This document shows, in pieces, positions 59,222-64,000 of a DNA stretch of 64,000 nt (positions are counted from its first letter, which is position 1; each line of letters starts with the position of its first letter). This DNA is from an uncultured Flavobacterium sp. (GTDB lineage Bacteria > Bacteroidota > Bacteroidia > Flavobacteriales > Flavobacteriaceae), in the NCBI RefSeq assembly GCF_943913405.1, contig NZ_CALTYA010000011.1:31353-95352 (forward strand), written 5' to 3'. A program made the position numbers and the translations under genes. The notes below the pieces were generated by a model. It searched no databases. It saw nothing but the letters and a program-made list of their open reading frames with translations, and was not told the origin of the DNA.

Positions 59222-60919
59222 ATGGCAATCAAAATCACAATGCCTCGCTTAAGCGATACTATGACAGAAGGAACTGTAGCCACATGGTTGAAAAAAGTTG
59301 GGGACGAAATTAAAGAAGGAGATATCCTTGCAGAAATCGAGACTGACAAAGCAACAATGGAATTTGAAGCTTTTGACGCCGGAACTTTATTGCACATCGG
59401 AATTCAAGAAGGAGAATCTGCTCCAATTGATTCACTTTTGGCAATTATCGGTAAAGAAGGCGAAGATATTTCTGCTTTATTAGCTGGCGGAAATTCATCT
59501 GATAAAAAAGAAAGTTCCGAAGTCTCGGAACCAAAAGAAGAAACTAAATCTGAAGAAAAATCAGAGGAAGCTCCGAAGGAAGAGAAAAAAGAAGAAGCTC
59601 CAAAAGCAGAAAGCGCTGCGTTGCCAAAAGGTGTAATTGTTGTTACAATGCCACGTTTGAGCGATACGATGACTGACGGAACTGTGGCGACATGGTTGAA
59701 AAAAGTAGGCGATAAAATTGCTGAAGGAGATATTCTTGCTGAAATCGAAACGGATAAAGCGACGATGGAATTTGAATCATTCAATTCTGGAACTTTATTA
59801 GAAATCGGAATCAAAGAAGGTGAATCTGCTCCTGTTGACAGCGTTTTAGCTATCATCGGACCAGAAGGAACTGATGTTTCTGGAATTGCTGCAAACTTCA
59901 AAAAAGGCGGTGCAGCTTCTGCTCCAGCAAAAGAAGAAAAGGCAGAAACTAAATCTGAAGAAAAATCAGAATCTAAGGAAGAGCCGAAAAAAGAGGAATC
60001 TAAAGAAGAAACAATTGAAACAGTTTCTGATGGAAAAAGAATTTTCATTTCGCCTTTGGCTAAAAAAATAGCTGAAGAGAAAAAAATAAATATTTCACAA
60101 GTAAAAGGAACAGGTGAAAACGGACGTATCGTGAAAAGCGATATCGAAAACTTCAAGCCTGCAGAAGCTCAAGCTCCGAAAGAAGCGGGCAAATCTGAAA
60201 GCGCTTCTGCTGTGAAACCATTTGTTGCTGCAGGAGAAACTTCTTCTGAAGAAATCAAGAATTCTCAAATGCGCAAAATTATTGCGAAGCGTTTGTCAGA
60301 ATCTGCTTTCACAGCACCACATTTCTACTTGACTATTGAAGTAGCAATGGATAGCGCAATGGCTTCAAGAAACACGATCAATTCATTGCCAGATACGAAA
60401 GTTTCTTTCAATGATATGGTAATCAAAGCTTGTGCAATGGCGTTGAAAAAACATCCAAAAGTAAATTCGCAATGGAAAGAAGATGTGACGGTTATCAATC
60501 ACCACATTAACATTGGAGTTGCTGTTGCTGTTGAAGACGGTTTGGTTGTTCCAGTTCTTAAATTTGCTGATCAATTGAGCCTGACTCAAATTGGTGGAAA
60601 TGTAAGAGATGTTGCAGGAAGAGCTAAAAACAAAAAACTACAGCCTGCTGAAATGGAAGGAAGTACTTTTACAGTTTCTAATTTAGGCATGTTTGGTATC
60701 ACAGAATTTACTTCTATCATCAACCAGCCAAACTCTGCAATCCTTTCTGTTGGAGCAATTGTTGAAAAACCAGTTGTAAGAGACGGACAAATTGTTATTG
60801 GAAACACGATGAAAGTAACACTTGCTTGCGACCACAGAACTGTTGATGGAGCTACAGGAGCACAATTCTTGCAGACTTTAAGACAATACTTGGAAAATCC
60901 AGTTACGATGTTAGCATAA
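59222..60919 (+). CDS. Pyruvate dehydrogenase E2 (dihydrolipoamide acetyltransferase)
   Basis: The 565-residue protein has two lipoyl domains (about 3-80 and 139-216; lipoyl Lys43 and Lys179 in ETDKATMEF), two Lys/Glu/Ala-rich linkers, a peripheral subunit-binding domain (FISPLAKKIAEEKKINISQ, about 275-311) and a catalytic domain with the DHRTVDG motif near residue 537. It transfers acetyl groups to CoA and forms the core of the complex. It is 5 bp after pdhA and ends at a terminator. The two lipoyl domains are very similar in protein and DNA. Confidence 0.95.
   Translation: MAIKITMPRLSDTMTEGTVATWLKKVGDEIKEGDILAEIETDKATMEFEAFDAGTLLHIGIQEGESAPIDSLLAIIGKEGEDISALLAGGNSSDKKESSEVSEPKEETKSEEKSEEAPKEEKKEEAPKAESAALPKGVIVVTMPRLSDTMTDGTVATWLKKVGDKIAEGDILAEIETDKATMEFESFNSGTLLEIGIKEGESAPVDSVLAIIGPEGTDVSGIAANFKKGGAASAPAKEEKAETKSEEKSESKEEPKKEESKEETIETVSDGKRIFISPLAKKIAEEKKINISQVKGTGENGRIVKSDIENFKPAEAQAPKEAGKSESASAVKPFVAAGETSSEEIKNSQMRKIIAKRLSESAFTAPHFYLTIEVAMDSAMASRNTINSLPDTKVSFNDMVIKACAMALKKHPKVNSQWKEDVTVINHHINIGVAVAVEDGLVVPVLKFADQLSLTQIGGNVRDVAGRAKNKKLQPAEMEGSTFTVSNLGMFGITEFTSIINQPNSAILSVGAIVEKPVVRDGQIVIGNTMKVTLACDHRTVDGATGAQFLQTLRQYLENPVTMLA
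59231..59878 (+). repeat. Duplicated lipoyl domain in the E2 gene
   Basis: The domain coded at about 59231-59470 recurs at 59639-59878, offset by 408 bp. Both carry MPRLSDTMT, VATWLKKVGD and EIETDKATMEFE; third-codon differences show that the copies are not identical. Confidence 0.9.
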
Positions 60920-60937
60920 GCTAATTTCTTTATAAAT

Positions 60938-60976
60938 AAAAATCCCGTTCATTTATGTTCGGGATTTTTTATTTTT
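60938..60976 (+). terminator. Terminator after the pyruvate dehydrogenase genes
   Basis: AATCCCG pairs with CGGGATT; the inner GTTC/TATGTTC part also pairs partly. A T run follows. Confidence 0.82.
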
Positions 60977-61013
60977 AGGATAACTTGAAATAGCTTTTCT
61001 CTTTTGAATTGAC

Positions 61014-61021
61014 TACTTTCG
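61014..61021 (+). promoter_or_regulatory. -7-like element before the riboswitch
   Basis: TACTTTCG has one mismatch to TAnnTTTG and lies directly upstream of the riboswitch. The nearest TTG (60985-60987) is 26 bp away, slightly too far. Confidence 0.4.
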
Positions 61022-61029
61022 CAGCGCTT

Positions 61030-61190
61030 ACTAGGTTTCTTCTTCGGAAGAATTAAAAGGGAATTCTGTTTAATTCAGAAGCTGTTCCCGCAACTGTAAA
61101 GTCTATCAATATTATTTCAAAATGCCACTGCCAAAGCGGGAAGGCGAAATAATTGGACTGAGCCAGGAGACCTGCCATTAAGCATTTGCA
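61030..61190 (+). ncRNA. Cobalamin riboswitch
   Basis: The conserved core is present in order: the AAAAGGGAAT segment, TTCCCGCAACTGTAA, GCCACTG, GGGAAGGCG and the B12 box AGCCAGGAGACCTGCC at 61161-61176. About 115 bases separate its end from the ATG at 61307; this stretch has small hairpins that could act as expression platform. It should reduce expression of the downstream gene when adenosylcobalamin or another cobalamin is abundant. Confidence 0.93.
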
Positions 61191-61306
61191 TTTAGTTTTC
61201 GGTGAAAAAACTTAAATCCACACTTCCATCCCAGATTCTCTTTGGGCAAAATTGTGCATTTTTTATTTCCCGATTTATTTCTCAATCTTAAATCCTTAAA
61301 AGGAAA

Positions 61307-62608
61307 ATGAAAAAAAATTTACTGCTTTTAATTGCAATTTTCAGTCTGCAATTAACTTACTCCCAGACCCAAAAAAAATTCGAATTGTATGTTGTTGCTG
61401 AAGGCAATTTCGGAACTCCCAATGGTGATTTATTTAAAGTAACAAATTCATCTGAAACTATTATTCAAGAAGGTCCGCTTTATCAAAATGCAAATTCCGG
61501 AGCAGCAGGTTTTGATGTGCTTCAAGATTTTCAGATTGTTGGCAACAAAGCCGTCCTGCTGTCAAAATCTTCTGGATTCAGGGTTGTCGTTGCAAATTAT
61601 CCTTCTCTTACACATGTTCAGACTTTCACCGGTCTTGGTGCACCGCAAACTTTATCAAAAGGTGGCGAAAACAAAGCTTATCTATCTTCAAGCAATCCAA
61701 ATAAAATTTTCCAGATTAATTTAGAGAACAACACGACAGCCGTAGTTTTAGATCCTGAGAATACGATAACTGCTGTTTCAAATTATATGACTTTTGCAAA
61801 CGGCTATGTTTATGCTAGTATTTCTTCTAAAATTGTAAAAATTGATCCAAATACAAATGCTGTAGTTGCTACAATTTTGCCAAATCTTGGAACAATTTCA
61901 GGTCTCGAATTTGACGAATCTAGCAATAGTCTTTGGGTTTTAGGAAAAGTATCAGGAACTTCAGCGCTTAAAAAAATAAATGTGGCAAATAATGATCAAA
62001 TGGATGATGCGGTAACTTTAACAGGTGTTACAAATGCCTTATACTTAAGATATGCTGACCATAAGCTGTATTTTTTATCCGGAAAAAATGTACACATTTA
62101 TAATATTAGCACGCCAAATATTCCAACAACAAGTTTATATACAAGTACTTTGACAGGTTCTTGGGATTTTGCTTATGGGAAAGCTTTTTATGTAGATCCA
62201 ATTTCTGGAGATTTTGTATTTGGAAGCGCAAGCGCTTTTACTTCAGGCTCAAAATATGAAATTGTCGACGGAACAACGTTTGAAATGATTGCAACCGGAA
62301 CCGTCGCAAATTGTATCGGCGTAAATGAGCTTATTCTAAAAACAGAAAAAAATCTTGCGGTAGAAACTCCTGAAATTTCTGCTATTAATCTTTATCCAAA
62401 TCCAGCATCTGATGTCATTAATTTTAATGTAAGAGAAAATCAATATACAATTTCAATTTACAATCAACTCGGGAACGTAGTTAAATCAGTTGAAAGTAAG
62501 TCTGAAGAATATAAATTAGATATTTCAGATTTGCCAACTGGGATTTATTTTACCAAAATTAAAACTGTAAATAAAGAATTTGCAACGAAAAAAATTATTA
62601 TTAAATAG
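61307..62608 (+). CDS. BtuG-like YncE-type propeller with T9SS type A sorting domain
   Basis: The 433-residue protein has a signal peptide (LLLIAIFSLQLTYSQ), then a beta-propeller like YncE/DUF5074 proteins: YVVAEGNFGTPNGDLF opens the fold and repeats such as GLEFDESSNSLWVLGKVSG and NALYLRYADHKLYFLSG follow. Residues about 357-433 form a T9SS type A sorting domain (INLYPNPASDVINFNV to GIYFTKI). Control by a cobalamin riboswitch makes it a likely surface B12-binding protein, similar in role to Bacteroides BtuG, which is a lipoprotein instead. No BtuB receptor gene follows; the gene ends at a terminator. Confidence 0.85.
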   Translation: MKKNLLLLIAIFSLQLTYSQTQKKFELYVVAEGNFGTPNGDLFKVTNSSETIIQEGPLYQNANSGAAGFDVLQDFQIVGNKAVLLSKSSGFRVVVANYPSLTHVQTFTGLGAPQTLSKGGENKAYLSSSNPNKIFQINLENNTTAVVLDPENTITAVSNYMTFANGYVYASISSKIVKIDPNTNAVVATILPNLGTISGLEFDESSNSLWVLGKVSGTSALKKINVANNDQMDDAVTLTGVTNALYLRYADHKLYFLSGKNVHIYNISTPNIPTTSLYTSTLTGSWDFAYGKAFYVDPISGDFVFGSASAFTSGSKYEIVDGTTFEMIATGTVANCIGVNELILKTEKNLAVETPEISAINLYPNPASDVINFNVRENQYTISIYNQLGNVVKSVESKSEEYKLDISDLPTGIYFTKIKTVNKEFATKKIIIK

Positions 62609-62631
62609 TAAAGCAAATAAAATCTGTTTTT

Positions 62632-62659
62632 AAATCCTGGCCAGTCCAGGATTTTTTAT
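62632..62659 (+). terminator. Terminator after the propeller gene
   Basis: AAATCCTGG pairs with CCAGGATTT around a 5-base loop, followed by T6. It shows that the riboswitch controls only one gene. Confidence 0.85.
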
Positions 62660-63894
62660 TTATTTTTCTCTTGGATCCATTTCGACATATATTTAGTAGC
62701 ATTCATAATATTATGTTGCAATATTGAGCCGATAAAATTTTGCTGTCGATGAATTTCTAATGTATTTTGAATTTGTAGAATCTGTTGGATAAAATCTTCT
62801 TCAAATAAATTCCTATCGTAACGATCGTTAATAATATTTCTACCTTTATTTTGAGCTTCTAACCAAATATTTTCATCAGAATATAACTTAGTGGCTTTTT
62901 CAACAAAATCTGCTACAGAATCGGCTATAAATCCATTCCAAGGCAATTCTCCAAACATAGATTCTGCTCCAATAGAAGTCGTAACACTTGGTGTCCCACA
63001 ATGCATTGCATCTAAAAGTTTTCCTTTTATTCCTGCTCCAAAACGAATTGGAGCCAGCATTACTTTTGCTTTTTTAATAACTTCATAGGCATTTTCAGCT
63101 CTTCCTAAAACATAAAATCTTTCTTTTTCATTATGCAATTGAAACACCTTTTGGGAAGGATAAGCTCCGTAAACAAGTAATCTTGCCTTTGGTAATTTCT
63201 TTGATAATAATGGCCAAATAGATTCTTTTAAATATTGGACAGCATTCCAATTTGGTTCATGCCAGAAGTTCCCAATAAATATAAAATCATTTCTATCATT
63301 GAAACTAGGTAGAGAATCAAAAAAATTGATATCTATTTTATCACTTAATATAGGAAGATAATGTAAAAGTAATTTATCAATTTTAAAGGATTTTATAAGT
63401 AAGTCCATTTCAAATTCAGCGATAATCAAAGACAAATCACACCTTAAAATGCTTGCTACTTCTCTTTTTGCTGTATCAGAAAATAAATAACTCTCATCAA
63501 ATTCTCTTTTTTCTTTGAATGCTTGATGTCTTGCTTGGCGCAAGAAATGCAAATCTTCCGTATCTAAAATTCGTAAAGCATTGGGACAAATATTTGCAAC
63601 CCTCCATCCAAATTGTTCCTCTGTCATAAAACGATCAAACAATACAATATCTGGATTTAATTCTTGCAATAATATATCAAAGCTATCGGAGTTTAAAACT
63701 ATGGAATACTTAGAAACTCCAAGGGATTCAATATCAAAACTATAATCACCAACAAGTGCAGAAGAAGAAAAAGCTACATCCCAATTATTAGCTAAAAATA
63801 ATTGCAATAATTGCAACATTCTTGAACCAGCGGCAGAAGAATTTGGCTCAGGCCAGACAGATCCAATGATTAAAATCTTTTGTTTTCTATTCAT
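62656..63894 (-). CDS. GT4-type glycosyltransferase
   Basis: The 412-residue protein is a GT-B glycosyltransferase: ILIIGSVWPEPNSSAAGSRMLQLLQL at the start, FIGNFWHEPNWNAVQYLKES in the middle and the nucleotide-sugar site VMLAPIRFGAGIKGKLLDAMHCGTPSVTTSIGAESM near residue 280-315. It transfers a sugar from a nucleotide donor, perhaps in surface polysaccharide synthesis; acceptor unknown. A -7 element (TAATTTTG on the minus strand, plus 63899-63906) ends 4 bp before the ATG, so the mRNA may be leaderless. Confidence 0.88.
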   Translation of the reverse strand: MNRKQKILIIGSVWPEPNSSAAGSRMLQLLQLFLANNWDVAFSSSALVGDYSFDIESLGVSKYSIVLNSDSFDILLQELNPDIVLFDRFMTEEQFGWRVANICPNALRILDTEDLHFLRQARHQAFKEKREFDESYLFSDTAKREVASILRCDLSLIIAEFEMDLLIKSFKIDKLLLHYLPILSDKIDINFFDSLPSFNDRNDFIFIGNFWHEPNWNAVQYLKESIWPLLSKKLPKARLLVYGAYPSQKVFQLHNEKERFYVLGRAENAYEVIKKAKVMLAPIRFGAGIKGKLLDAMHCGTPSVTTSIGAESMFGELPWNGFIADSVADFVEKATKLYSDENIWLEAQNKGRNIINDRYDRNLFEEDFIQQILQIQNTLEIHRQQNFIGSILQHNIMNATKYMSKWIQEKNK

Positions 63895-63950
63895 CAGACA
63901 AAATTACCCATATATTCTTATGTTTCTAAAACATTCTTTAAATTCAACGC

Positions 63951-63980
63951 AAAAAAAATCCCTTCATTTCTGAAGGGATT
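63951..63980 (-). terminator. Terminator of an rRNA operon lying off the edge
   Basis: On the minus strand AATCCCTTCA pairs with TGAAGGGATT over a 4-base loop, followed by eight T. It lies just after the apparent 3' end of 5S rRNA and before the glycosyltransferase gene. Confidence 0.7.
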
Positions 63981-63990
63981 CTCTAAAGAA

Positions 63991-64000
63991 AGGCGGCGAC
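63991..64000 (-). rRNA. Probable 3' end of 5S rRNA (truncated by the window edge)
   Basis: The last bases read GTCGCCGCCT on the minus strand, the usual end of Bacteroidetes 5S rRNA, which closes with GGTCGCCGCC or a near variant. Only about ten bases are visible, so this rests on that short match and the terminator behind it. Confidence 0.5.

Noticed and set aside
59404..60156. Long antisense open frame across the E2 gene (about 250 codons)
   Set aside because: It mirrors the lipoyl domains and the Lys/Glu/Ser-rich linkers of the E2 gene and shows the same internal repeat; its product has no fold-like pattern.
61202..61291. Leader peptide frame (GTG, 29 codons) between riboswitch and propeller gene
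   Set aside because: It begins with GTG, has no promoter or motif of its own and lies in the probable expression platform; chance is more likely.

Overview
The window looks like chromosome of a gliding Flavobacteriaceae bacterium, most likely Flavobacterium or a close relative. The DNA is AT-rich. Promoters fit the Bacteroidetes pattern TTG-N(17-23)-TAnnTTTG; clean examples lie before the tRNA, porV, exbB and the acyl-CoA dehydrogenase. The block murF - gldJ / porU - porV - cdd - pdhA - pdhC belongs to the gliding and type IX secretion (T9SS) core of this family. A secreted protein near the right end carries a T9SS type A sorting domain. I see no transposase, integrase, phage gene or CRISPR array.

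Layout. 0.2-3.4 kb: small genes (LprI-like protein, Crp/Fnr regulator, NAD(P)-binding oxidoreductase, secreted lectin-fold protein, SnoaL-like protein). 3.5-13 kb, minus strand: a compact carbohydrate locus (TonB-dependent receptor, two secreted GH3 glucosidases, a BD-FAE-like esterase, an FHS sugar permease) facing a NUDIX/NrtR-type regulator across a roughly 400-bp region rich in inverted repeats. 14.3-23.1 kb: J-domain/KTSC protein, propeller lipoprotein, a 1242-residue fusion of metallophosphoesterase, atypical-kinase-like region and outer-membrane barrel, an HD hydrolase fused to a Pycsar-type membrane effector domain, and a large GAF protein. 23.5-29 kb: an RND efflux tripartite operon. 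29-36 kb: N-acyltransferase, lipid kinase/phosphatase pair, mannose-1-P guanylyltransferase, SprT-like protein, SDR, M28 peptidase. 36.5-40.4 kb: sigma-54 response regulator convergent with a hybrid histidine kinase. 40.4-47.3 kb: acyl-CoA dehydrogenase, AnmK, three small orphan genes, amino-acid dehydrogenase, TonB-like protein, FolC, tRNA-Val. 47.3-52.2 kb, minus: membrane protein, ExbD, ExbB, MurF, GldJ. 52.4-60.9 kb, plus: PorU, PorV, Cdd, PdhA, PdhC. 61-64 kb: cobalamin riboswitch driving a BtuG-like T9SS-sorted propeller, a glycosyltransferase, and at the very edge the apparent 3' end and terminator of an rRNA operon.

How the genes work together. The receptor, hydrolases and permease form a path from surface capture through periplasmic hydrolysis to uptake of a beta-linked oligosaccharide, powered through TonB/ExbBD-type machinery also present here. 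PorU and PorV process and shuttle T9SS cargo, while GldJ belongs to the gliding/T9SS machinery. The riboswitch-controlled propeller is a plausible T9SS cargo for vitamin B12 capture.

Strongest candidates for undescribed biology: the phosphoesterase/CotH-like kinase/barrel fusion (15778-19506), the neighbouring HD-PycTM protein without a cyclase (19536-20726), and the T9SS-sorted B12 propeller without a BtuB neighbour (61014-62608). Start sites, motifs and promoters were read by eye; no alignment or search was run.
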